Assembly (NCBI GenBank): GCA_033032865.1
Contig: JAWHQI010000304.1
Location: forward strand, 2,827,001 to 2,891,000
DNA from: Dactylorhiza incarnata
Taxonomy: Eukaryota > Streptophyta > Magnoliopsida > Asparagales > Orchidaceae
Length of the DNA: 64,000 bases
Direction of reading: 5' to 3'
Positions within the stretch are counted from its first letter, which is position 1, and each line of letters begins with the position of its first letter. Below, one piece after another: positions 52,917 through 63,100 of the stretch. The notes under the pieces are model-generated. The model was not told the DNA's origin, searched no databases, and worked only from the letters and a program-made list of their open reading frames with translations. A program made the position numbers and the translations under genes.

Positions 52917-55492
52917 ATGCCTCCCAAGAGCAGTGATTACCTTTATGAAGGAGGCGAGCTTGTTCGCAATGGATTCCAATCAGCTCCAGTGGAAATCAAA
53001 TCAACCATTGAGCTAATCTACAAAGCAGGACTAGAATTCGTGCTATCTGAATCGACTCTTATCTGGAAACGAGAGGTCTTAGAACTTTACTCCAATATAG
53101 TAATAGAATCCGTCAATTCGAAGCTTAAAACCACTGTAAATGGTAAGAAGATTAAGATCACTCCATCAAGACTCGCTAAGGCACTAGAACTGCCAAGATT
53201 AAAAAGTAATGAAGAAGAAGAAGTGAGCTCTGAACAGATTAGATTAGCACAAATCTGGTATGAAATTGAAACATCACGTGAAATCTCTGGAAGTATTCTT
53301 AGGAAAGGAATGAATTCAAAAGGAAAACTGCTAACAGATGTGATCGGAAAGGGTCTGTTGTGCAAGACTGGATCTCATGATAAAATTTCCAGGAAAATGT
53401 TTATTCTCCTGACCAGGATTATTCATTCTTTGAGAACAGATTGGGGGAGGGTGGTGTTTGACAGAATAATTGAATGTATCCAAGTACCCAACATGGGTAG
53501 GATATTATCTCTATATTTAGTAAAAGTCATTCCAGACTCTTTAAATAACAAACTTGGATCCAAGATAAATCACATGAAGAAAATGGACATCAGAATGATA
53601 GAGAGATGGAAAAGAGTTTTATCAAATCTTCCACCAGCAGACTCTCTCCCAAGCAGAAGAAAGCTAAGAAGCAAAAGAAGAAGAAGGCTTCTTCAAGCTC
53701 ATCAAGCTCATCCTCTTCCAAAGGAAAATCTAGATCCTCTCCAATTCATGATCCTAACCTCACATCATCTGAAGAAGAAGAAGGGAACAAACCTAGGGAT
53801 AGTTCTCCTGACACACCAACAGGTACTGATCCATTACTGGAAGGGGTTGACAAGTTCAATAAAGAAAAGGATGAGAATGAGAAAGAAGAAGGGAGAGGAA
53901 GTCGCCATGGATCCCCTGCTAGAGTTGAAGGGATTTTTCAAAATGAGAGGGAGGCTCAAGATGAGATCCCTGCTCAGGATAATTTTGAAATGAGCAAAGC
54001 AGCAGTTGAGGGGGAGGCTCAGGATGAGATCCCTGCTCCAGACAATAATGACCTGATCAATGCAGACATTGAGGGGGAGCCTCAAGATGAAATCCCAGCT
54101 CAAGACAATGCACCATTTGAGGGGGAGTCTCAGGCTGAGATCCCTGCTAAAGTGAATCCTGCAGTTGATGTTATGGATGTGGAAGGAGAGCCTGAAACAA
54201 CAAAGAAACCTGATGAGAAGGTGATCAAGATAGAATCCTCTAGCTCACATATGAGCCAGAGAAATGACTCTTTCATCAGAGAAGAAAACAGTAAAGGTGA
54301 TGGAATGGAAAAGGAAATCAATGTGGATCTAAGTCCTATACTACCTCAGCTGGAGGTGTTGCTTAATAATCAAAGAAGATTATTAGAACAGTATATTGAA
54401 GATAATAACACAAAAATGAAAAATGAAGTAGATTTCCAGATGAAATTGGTTAGATTTGAAGTTAATCATCAGATGACTGCTTTGAGAAAGGAAATGGTAA
54501 AGTTTTTCAAAAGAGCTGGTGCTTCAGTGGATTACACAACTGAACAACTTGATGCAATCAAAGAGACATCAAAGGTTCTTAAAGAGTCACAAGCAGGTAT
54601 CACAAAGACAGTAGATGATGTTCAAACAAATCAAGGAATTCTAAGTAACAACATGCAAGTTTTGTATAAAGAACAGGTTGCACAAGTCCTTACATGTACA
54701 GCTAAGATAGAAACTAGACTGCAACAGCAGGATATTGCTATTATAGCTAAAATTGATGAGAGCTCTTCAATTCTAAAAGATCAAGTAAAGTTGAATACAG
54801 ATACCATAGATGACCATCTCCTTAAGGTAAAGAAAACCATTGAAAGTGGAATTCATCATTTGGAGGGTCAAGTCAGGTTTCAGAAGAATGCTATAAGAGA
54901 TCATATAGTTGTAGAAGTCCTAAAGGGGGAGAGGTCAATGATTCAAGCCAGCTATGAGCATGCTGTGTGGACCTCTAATTCTATAAGAGAAACTTTTGGA
55001 TATCCTCCCATAAATTATGAAAATGATCAAGTTTCTGAGACCAGGTCAGCATCTCTTACACAAGTCCAAAAGCAAATTGCTAAAATGTATAGTCCTGAGG
55101 ATAAAAGCAAAAGAGAGAACTTTACCAGTGAGCAAGTAGAATCTAGTAAAAGAAAGTTCAGAGAAGAGGTTCAATCAAGGGTTGATTTTGAACATTGGTC
55201 TCCCTCTTCAAGAGAAATGATTCTGACAGCATGGGAAGCTGTGAAAGGTAATCTAGATGAAAGAGGAAAATGATATTCTGAAGCTGAATGGTTGAAGCAC
55301 AGGGATCAGGAGGAGCTGAAGATAAAATTCAAGGCTGACAAATTGGCTGGGAAGGTTCAGGCAGGTGATAAGGAGCCAATCAGATACTTTCCAAAGCCGT
55401 TTGGCTATTTCAAGAGAAGAAAAGAAGTTGCTGAAGCCCTATCCAAAAGAGCCAAAAGAGGAATAGAAATCAAGGAACCTGAACAACATTAG
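52917..55492 (+). pseudogene. Env-like extra frame of Copia-X, one frameshift and one stop
   Basis: Starts MPPKSSDYLYEGGELV at 52917. The N-terminal third (LWKREVLELYSN-type wording, then NSKLKTTVNGKKIKITPSR) resembles the putative plant transposon protein domain found in extra frames of plant retroelements. The frame moves from 52917-53993 to 53606-55273 by a shift near 53620-53650. Then come a Lys-rich and poly-Ser stretch, four acidic repeats (EGEAQDEIPAQDN type, 53945-54150) and a long coiled-coil-like region (about 54330-54900). A stop at 55271-55273 precedes the last 70 codons. I see no signal peptide or clear membrane segment, so an envelope role is not supported by sequence. Position 3' of pol is the main reason for the env-like label. 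Confidence 0.75.
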
Positions 55493-55841
55493 GATTTTAA
55501 TCTCTATTAAGAATTTTCAGAGAAATGTAATTGATATAACTTTGAACAATCTTGATGAGCTCCCAGAGCTAACTATTTTTCATTATCAGATATATATATG
55601 CCTGTGATATGATCCTTTTTCTTACCTTAACATGTTTTATTCTGAATTGCTTGTGATTTTGTGCTTATATGAGAAATCATGTCTGAAACAATTTCTGTTG
55701 ATAGAATGTTTTGGTAATCTAATTTTATATAAGATATTATACTCTTTATATTTTGATTACCTGTATAGAAAATGTTGATTATCTTTGTAAAGAGGGATAT
55801 ATCATTGACTGAGGTTATGACTTCTTCAAATAGGGGGAGAT
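55493..55841 (+). other. 3' non-coding region and polypurine tract of Copia-X
   Basis: A/T-rich; ends AAATAGGGGGAGAT directly before the 3' LTR, the usual copia purine tract. Confidence 0.8.
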
Positions 55842-57404
55842 TGTTGAGACCATTGTCCACAATGTCTTAGATTTGGAGAAGTCCATTCCTAAGTCAAAGA
55901 TATATCTCAGAATGTATTTGATATACTTTTTAGAATCTTTGTGCAGAAGATCAGGTCAGGCAAAATGCTCAAGGAATTCATCCAAGTTCACAAGCGTCGA
56001 GATACCATACTTTGCTCGACGCCTGTGACCCAGAAGCGTCGACTCATGTCTACTGCTCAAAAAGACAAGGTCGCCGCTGAAGTTATGAGACCAAGTTTGG
56101 AAGCGTCGAGCCAAGGTATATCGCTCGACGCCGTTGAAAGAGATGTGTCGACCAAACTTCAGTTAGCTCTACGCCAACAAGAGGAGTCTAGATATGAAGG
56201 CACAGTTAAGAAGCGTCGTGCCCCTATACATTGCTCAACTCCTACAGTTAGAAAGCGTCGAATGACTGATGATTGCTCAACGCCTAAGAAGGAGGAGTCG
56301 AGAGCTTTAGTCTAAGAAGTACGTGTCGACTATCTATATATCGCTCGACACCTAATTGTAAAAGCGTCGACAAAGATGCACAGTGCTCAACGCCTTTTCT
56401 ATAGATGCTCTGAGCTGAGAAGTTTCTTCTACAGCTATCCGAGCCTTTGATTTTTCTGAAGCTATTAAAGACCGTTGAAGACTTAGCGTCGTGCTGACGT
56501 GGAGGAGCGTAACAGATGTTGCAGATGGCGGACTATAAATAGAAGGCATGACCTATGAGTTTATAAGTTGATTACTCCTATTTTTCGAAGGCAATTATCG
56601 TCTCCATCGTTTTGAGGAAAGTCTGAGAAAGAATCTGAAGAAGTCGTTTTCTCTTTCAGAACTGTTCTAACTTGAAGGTTTCTTTCAGCAATCTGGTGCT
56701 AATACATCTTTCTGAAAGGAGAAGATTAGGAAGGAAGAATCTGTCTTCCTAGGAAGAAGAACAGTCATCACAGTCTGACGAATCAAGAAGATCAAATTGC
56801 TGCTGCTGATCTATTGAAGATTTCTGTCTGATCATTCAGGCAGATCAAGAAGACTCAACACTTTGAAGAATCTGAGTCTAAGTATTGTTATTATCTTTAT
56901 CAATCCCTGTAGGGTCTGAGTTGTCAGATCTGAGTGTAGGATCTGTCAAGGATCTGAGTTGTAAGATCAGATGTGATCTGAGTTGTAGGATTCAGGGGTG
57001 AATCTGAGTTGTAAGCCTAATTATAAAGGCTGAGGTAGGATCTGTGGAGATCTGTGTTGGTAGGATCTGTGAGATCTGAGTTTGTAAGATCTGCTGAGAT
57101 CTGAGAGAGTAAGATCTGAGTCTGTAAGATCTATTGTGATCTGAGCTGTAAGACCTGTTTGTGGTCTGAGATCTGGAGGAGATATAAACCCTATCTAGCA
57201 CACTGCTAGAGGGGAGAAGGGGGAAAGTGGATTACCCAAGATAAGGGGAACCACTATAAAATTCTGTGTGTCTTTTCTGTGTGTGCTCTTTTTCTTGAAA
57301 GCTCTGATCATTCTTTTAGGTTATAATTAAGAACTGCAAATAGTTTTTCAAATAACCTATTCACCCCCCTCTAGTTGATTAGCTACCCTTAATTAAAGTC
57401 TTTC
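55842..57404 (+). repeat. Copia-X 3' LTR, full length 1563 bp
   Basis: TGTTGAGACC ... GTCTTTCA. Holds the GCGTCGA hairpin units (55990-56400), a TATA box (56534-56541), and a degenerate tandem run of GATCTGAGTTGTAAGATCTG (about 56910-57180) in the downstream part. Short open frames inside are not genes. Confidence 0.92.
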
Positions 57405-57409
57405 AGGCC

Positions 57410-58104
57410 TGCCCCCTGCTCGCTCGGCTCCGGCAAGGGGGCGAGCGAGGGAGGCGGCCTGCCCCCTGCTCGCCCGGCCCCAACAAGGGGGCGAACGAGG
57501 GAGGTGGCCTGCCCCCTGCTCGCCCGGCCCCAGCAAGGGGGCGAGCGAGGGAGGCGGTCTGCCCCCTGCTCGCCCGGCCCCAACAAGGGGGCGAGTGAGG
57601 GAGGCGGCCTGCCACCTGCTCGCCCAGCCCCAGCAAGGGGGCGAGCGAGGGAGGCGGCCTGCCCCTTGCTCGCCCCTCCCCAGAGGGGGTCTGCGTTTAG
57701 CATCTCAGAACGACGGGATTTGGCTGTTGGCAGGCCAAACCTGGGGGTATTTTCATAATCTCTTAGGCCAGAATCTGGTTATTGGTAGACCAGGCTCAGG
57801 AATCTATAAATAGGACTAAGAGGCACCTTTTGGGTCATCACTCTTTTTGGGTTACTCTCCCCCTAAGTTTCTTTGGTGGGGGAAGAGTGCCTCCAAAGGT
57901 GCTCCAAGCTCAGCATTGGCTTGAGAGGGGAAGCGCTCTAAGATCTTCCGGGTGTGTGGCGGGACCTCCTCGCTGAGCCCTCGGTCCTGTTCCTTATTTT
58001 TTAAGTCTTCAGCCTAGCGCTCTCTCTTGAGAGAAGTAAGCGTGAGGTCACCCCCTTTTTTGGGGACCCCGAACTCCACAAGTGACAAAGTATTGGTTTC
58101 AACA
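57410..58104 (+). repeat. Tat-2 5' LTR, right part
   Basis: Continues the hairpin-unit array (to about 57680), then TATA (CTATAAATAGG near 57803), the conserved GATCTTCCGGGTGTGTGGCG block (57942-57961) and the end TTGGTTTCAACA. Confidence 0.88.
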
Positions 58105-58108
58105 TTTA

Positions 58109-58122
58109 TGGTGCGGTGAGCG
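58109..58122 (+). other. Primer binding site candidate of Tat-2
   Basis: TGGTGCGGTGAGCG four bases after the LTR end. It starts with TGG as primer sites do; the tRNA is not identified. Confidence 0.5.
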
Positions 58123-58161
58123 TGGAGAGTGACCAGCACAGAAAATCTCAAGCTGAGCTCC

Positions 58162-59496
58162 ATGGATGGAGGTGGAGGAGATGGATCCGACCAGGGCCAC
58201 TCGCAGCCACCCGCGAAAGAGGTGACGATGGAAATGTTCGAAGAATTCAAGCGGGAGGTCGTGCAGACCTTACAGTGGGCTTTCGCCACGAGAGGCGAAT
58301 GCGAGGGAGGAGGCGGTTTGGAGGTCCCTCCCCAGCAGATGGGCGAGAACACTCCCGGCCAGCAATCCGGGAAGGAGGTGCTGGTGGGGGCGAGTGGGGA
58401 GGCATCCGACCCCCACTCGCCAGGCCTCCAAAGGGGGGGGGGGAGTGGGGAGGCGACCTGCCCCCACTCGCCCAGCCCCAAAGGGGGGCGAGCGGGGAGG
58501 CATCCGACCCCCACTCGCCCCGCCCCAAAGGGGGCAGAGCAGATGTGGGCGGGCGAGCGCAGAGGCCTGCGAGCTTACTCCACCAGAGCGAGCCACTCGC
58601 CGAGCCAGGGGGAAAGTCTCTTTTGTGAGTTGATCCTCTCGGCCCCGGTTCCAGAGGGGTTCAAGGGGCCGGAGATGTCTTACTACTCCGGCAAGGATGA
58701 CCCAGTCCTGCACCTGCAGTGGTTCAAGGACATGGTCTCTATCAGACCTATGTCAGATGCCTTCCAGTGTCGGATCTTTGCCACCACTCTGAAGGAGAAG
58801 GCGAGGGACTGGTTCCACCGGCTCCCCGTGGGGTCTAACTGGGTCTTCGAGGATCTGCGTCGAGGTTTTCTGCTGCGCTTCTAGACGTCGAAGAAGAGGA
58901 AGAAGGATGCCGAGACACTCTTCAAGATTAAGCAAGAGCCAAGGGAGTCGCTGACTCGCTACGTTGACAGGTTCCAGGAAGAGGTCCTACTCACCCAGGA
59001 GGTACTCGGGTTCACCCTACAGCTCGCCTTCATAGTGGGGCTGCGGGAGGGGTTCTTCAAGATGAGCTTAAAGCGGAAGACCCCCTATCCTTCGAAGAAT
59101 TGATGGAAAGGGCGGCGGAAGAAATTGAGGGAGAGGAGGCCAACCCGGAGTTCACAAAAAGGTTGGTCAAGCTGAGTGAGCCGGAGGCAAGGCTGCAGGG
59201 TGTGGGCATGAGAGATCCCGAAAGAAAGTTTGACCAAGGAGAGGGGAACTTCCAAGGGGAGAGACCCGACCCCCCAAGGTGGAGGCAAGGACCAAGGACA
59301 CCCCCTCAACCGCCTCAGCAAACCATGACGATTGGCTGGGGAAGAAGGAGGAGAGCCAGGAAAGCAGAAAGAAGAGGAAGATGGGGGGATAGGGTGGCGT
59401 TACCATACTGTGACTTCCACCAGGAGGAAGGTCATGCGACGTCCGCCTGCCCTGAGTTTTTGGAAATAAGGGGGACATGGGGTCTGATGCAGCAAT
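58162..59496 (+). pseudogene. Gag of Tat-2, with stop and frameshift
   Basis: Starts MDGGGGDGSDQGH. The Retrotrans_gag core begins after PVPEGFKGPEMSYYSG and includes DPVLHLQWFKDMVSI and ARDWFHRLPVGSNWVFED. A stop lies at 58882-58884. The frame then continues (KKDAETLFKIKQEPRESL) and shifts near 59065 into ERAAEEIEGEEANPEF. A Cys/His motif CDFHQEEGHATSAC near 59410 is the Tat-type gag finger. Unusually, 58387-58545 holds about three copies of the hairpin unit found in the LTR of the same element, in frame within gag. Not functional. Confidence 0.85.
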
Positions 59497-59845
59497 AACA
59501 ACAACCAGTGAGGATCGCGTGCGGGATTTCTGCTGGTCGAACGAGGGGCTGACCGGCTGGTGAAACTGTGCCGGCGTATTAGGTCTTGAATCAGGTAATT
59601 ACATATAAATATGTATATATATGTAAATATATAAAGTTATATATTTGTATATATACACATAAGTAACGAACATACAATAAAGGCTTTAAACAAGACTACG
59701 CACGCAGGCGTGCAAAATAAAATGCAAAGTAAGATAAATTGCAAAATAACAAAAATTAAAATGCAATAATTCATGGTCGGTAGTGGTCCGGACGGGTACG
59801 ACGTCGGGCACTTTTGCGTCGACCTGATCTGGGCTGGTCTCCACC
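59497..59845 (+). other. Deletion-junction region of Tat-2
   Basis: Gag ends and pol is absent. A TATA-rich dinucleotide stretch (59595-59660) and AATAAAGGC near 59677, similar to the 3' end after pol in Tat-1, lie before the repeat array. Confidence 0.5.
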
Positions 59846-60110
59846 ACTTAGCCCCGATGCTGGCCCGCTGACCAGGCTCCCACCAAGCTGGTAGGGCCGA
59901 GGATTGCTCGGTGGCCGGAAGTTTTCAAGTACTTAGCCCCGATGCTGGTCCGCTGATCAGGCTCCCACCAAGCTGGCAGGGCCGAGGATTGCTCGGTGGC
60001 CGGAAATTTTCAAAAGTACTTAGCCCCGATGCTGACCCGCTGACCAGGCTCCCACCAAGCTGACAGGGCCGGTGATCGCTCGGTGGCTGGAAGTTTTCAA
60101 TAGTACTTAG
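59846..60110 (+). repeat. Diverged 85-87-bp tandem repeat, three units and a stub
   Basis: Units start TTAGCCCCGATGCTG at 59848, 59933 and 60020, and a stub at 60107. They align along their whole length with the Tat-1 unit (GGCCCCGAGCAGACCCGCTG): shared GCCCCGA, CCGCTG, CCAGGCTC, AGCTGGCAGG, CTCGGTGGC. The fourth unit is cut after CTTAG by the next element. Confidence 0.9.
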
Positions 60111-60324
60111 TGATAACCAAGTAATTTTCCTACGATCCATAGTTATCTTAATTAGTTCTCTATTATTCCTGATTTTAATATTTCACAACCCATCATTATA
60201 ATTGACTTGGATTTAAAGAAAGAGCACAACCAGTATTTGCAAGCACTAAATTCACCACCTCTCCGTGTAAACGATCTTCACTCACTCATTATTTTGCATA
60301 CCTGTTTTAGGCATATCAAGTTTT

Positions 60325-60341
60325 TGGCGCCGTTGCCGGGG
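60325..60341 (+). other. Primer binding site, tRNA-Asp
   Basis: TGGCGCCGTTGCCGGGG, six bases after ...CATATCA. Confidence 0.9.
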
Positions 60342-60511
60342 AGGTGCGACGTATTTAACGTTTACTTCTTGCAATATTAGTGAAGCTTTAGTAATTAAAG
60401 CTCAAATTTTATTTTCTTTTGTTTATTATTGCTACTCTCATTTCTGTTGTGCTGCTTGATCGTTCTGTTTATTTACTGTCATTATTTTTATTTTGTTGTC
60501 TTACTTAGTGT

Positions 60512-61984
60512 ATGTCCAGACATCGAACACTAGAACCTTTGCCGTTGAACCTCGAGATCGAACGAACGTGTAGACATAATAGAAGAGTGATTCGATTAGA
60601 ACGTAATAATTCGACAACCATGAATCTAAATAATCAAAACGCTCCCAATGAAAATGATCAGGATGATTTATGACAAGAGGGTCAGGTAGAACATAATGGG
60701 CAACCTGCTGAGATTAGGAGAACCTGTAGAGAATATAACATGCCTTTTAGGGGAGGTCTACACTATAGTATCATTAAGCCTGCAATTGAAGCGAATAATT
60801 TCAAAATTGACTCCATGACAATGAACTTAGTGCAACAAAAACAATTTAGTGGACTAAATCATGAGGACCCAAACTCTCATTTACGGACATTTAGGGATGT
60901 GTGTGACACCTTTAAGATAAATGGCGCGTCGGACGAAGCGATTAGACTCCGCTTATTTCCATTCTCTCTGTCGGGCAGAACGAAGGAATGGCTTGACTCC
61001 CAAAATGGTCTCACCACTTGGCAGCAAGTGGTTGACTTATTCTTAGCTAAGTACTTCCCACCTGCTAAAACGGCCAAACTGATGCAAGATATTAGTACGT
61101 TCACGCAAGGGAATGGGGAAACATTGTACGACGCATGGGAGAGGTTCAAGGAACTTCTACGAAAATGTCCGCACCATGGTTTAGCGATACACCAACAAGT
61201 ATGGACTTTTTATAATGGCCTCCAGACCTCTACGATGATCCAAGTAGATGGAGCTGCAGGAGGATCCCTCATGAACAAGTATCCCGAGGATGCATATGCT
61301 ATCCTTGAAGATCTATCGTCAAACAATTATCAATCGTTTGACCGACAAGCTCCTTCTTCTTCGGTAGGTGGTCTTCACCAAGTAGATCAGTTAACCTCGT
61401 TCGCTGCCCAAATCACTGCCCAATTTAACTCTATGAGCAAAATGTTAGATGCGCTGACATTAAATAATAATCAAATGAACTCACAGGTGAATAACATAAT
61501 GACAACCCCTCCAATGAATCCATCATTCACTATAGAACAACTTGCAAATCACCCTACTCCTAACTATAATGAAGAAATTAATTATATAGGAGGGCAACCT
61601 AGATATAATAACATTAATAATTTAATTTCAAATTATTATAACCCGGAGTTGCGTAACCACCCTAACTTTTCATGGAAGAACAACGCTGGTGTGGTACACC
61701 CGCCCGGTTTCAACTCAAACCCACGTCCAACTCAAAATGTTAATTACAACCAACAAGGACCTTCTAGAAAGTTAACCGATGAGATTCTTATCGAATCTAT
61801 GCAAAAGAACGATACACGCATTACTAGTTTAGAGAGTTCACTTCGTGTAATTGAGTCTCAATTGGGGCAAATCGCTAACGCATTGAGCCTTAGACCTCAA
61901 GGGACACTCCCAACGGATACCACACCAAATCCGAAAGGAGATAATCAACAGTGTAAGACAGTCACTCTACGAAGTGGTAAATAG
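60512..61984 (+). pseudogene. Gag of the Athila-type element
   Basis: Starts MSRHRTLEPLPLNLE at 60512. A stop at 60671-60673 interrupts; the same frame reopens and runs to TAG at 61982-61984. The core shows NLVQQKQFSGLNHEDPNSHL, LFPFSLSGRTKEWLDSQ, FLAKYFPPAKTAKL and YDAWERFKELLRKCPHHGL, the Athila gag signature. The C-terminal part is Asn/Pro-rich with ESQLGQIANALSLRPQGTLP. It is in frame with the protease region behind it. Confidence 0.9.
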
Positions 61985-63100
61985 TTGGGTAGTGAGCCGA
62001 TAAAAGAACAAGTTAAGGTTAATAATGAAAGAGAGTTAGAGGAGTTGACCCCTTGTATCCCTAATGATGGGGCAATACAAGAGGATAATGGCAAGGAAAG
62101 AGAAGTAGAAGTGTTATGAGAGAGGAAGAAAGAACCAAGTGTTGAAGTTAAGAAGAAAAAAGAAGTCACAATAATTTATCCACCACCACCGTTTCCACAA
62201 CGGTTAAAAAAAAGTAAACTCGATCAACAATTTCAAAAGTTTGTTGAGATATTTAAGAAGCTGCAAATCAACATCCCATTCGCCGAGGCCTTAGAGCAAA
62301 TGCCTAGCTACGTAAAATTTATGAAAGATATCCTCTCCAAAAAGAGAAAATTTGGAACGAATGAGACGGTAGCACTCACTCAGGCGTGCATCGCTATTCT
62401 TCAAAAAAGGCTCGCACCAAAGTTAAAAGATCCCAGAAGCTTTACCATACCGTGTTCTATAGGATATAAATTTGAAGGCAAGACATTATGTGATTTAGGG
62501 GCGAGCATCAATCTAATGCCGTTGTCAATATTTAGGAAGTTAGGTTTGGGTGAGATTTCCAAAACCTCCATAACCTTGCAATTGGCCGATCGGACCCTAG
62601 CATACCCAAAATGGATAGTTGAAGACGTGTTAGTAAAGGTGGATAAGTTCATCTTTCCTGCAGACTTTGTCGTTCTAGACATGCACATGGAAGAGGATAT
62701 AGAAGTTCCAATTATTGTAGGGAGACCATTCCTAGCGACGGGCAGGACCTTGATTGACGTGCAGAAGGGAGAATTAACGATGCGAGTAAATGATGAACAA
62801 ATTACATTTACCGTACTCAAGGCATTAAAATTTACCCACCGAGAGGAAGACAATATGGAGGTGGTAAATCAAGTCTCTATATGCGATTATATGCCAAGTT
62901 CGTTCTCTGACGAACAAGATGATTTGTTGAATTGTTTATTGACGGAGGATGAACAATCCGAGGAGGAAGAAGTGATTCAAGAATGCTTACAAGCATTCGA
63001 GAAGCAAATTGCGTGGTTTCGTAAGCCGGAACCATTAGAGATGCCCGGTAATCCCTGTCGGTTAAACCTTCCATCGCCGAGCCACCATCGCTTGAGTTAA
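61985..63100 (+). pseudogene. Protease region of the Athila-type element
   Basis: Same frame as gag, with a stop at 62117-62119. Contains NIPFAEALEQMPSYVKFM, the protease active site CDLGASINLMPLSIFRKLG (62488-62544), FPADFVVLDM and VPIIVGRPFLATGRTLIDVQ. A frameshift near 63050 moves into the RT frame; the old frame stops at 63098-63100. Confidence 0.9.

Larger units (their letters stand above)
43500..57409 (+). mobile_element. Sirevirus-like Ty1/copia retrotransposon (element Copia-X) with target duplication GGCCT
   Basis: Element 43505-57404, starting TGTTGGGACC and ending GTCTTTCA, flanked by GGCCT at 43500-43504 and 57405-57409. Order: truncated 5' LTR, gag C-terminal part, protease, half of integrase, an inserted chromovirus (45891-51113), RT and RNase H, a spacer with repeats and TATA box, an env-like frame, purine tract (AGGGGGAGA, about 55832-55840) and the full 3' LTR. 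Gag-pol plus an extra env-like frame 3' of pol and long LTRs are the marks of Sireviruses (SIRE/Maximus). RNase H wording such as [14 protein letters not shown] also fits. Confidence 0.92.
42906..60110 (+). mobile_element. Second Tat-type element (Tat-2), interrupted and internally deleted
   Basis: Pieces: 5' LTR 42906-43504 plus 57410-58104 (split by a copia insertion), leader and primer-site candidate (TGGTGCGGTGAGC at 58109), gag 58162 to about 59500, then 3' non-coding sequence with units of the 87-bp repeat family (59846-60110). Pol is missing between gag and the array, and no antisense genes or 3' LTR remain. The LTR sequence and the repeat place it in the same family as Tat-1. Confidence 0.85.

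Noticed and set aside
42906..60110. Tat-2 as the source of an intact pol
   Set aside because: No protease, RT, RNase H or integrase motif occurs between gag and the repeat array; the pol motifs in between belong to Copia-X and Gyp-Y.
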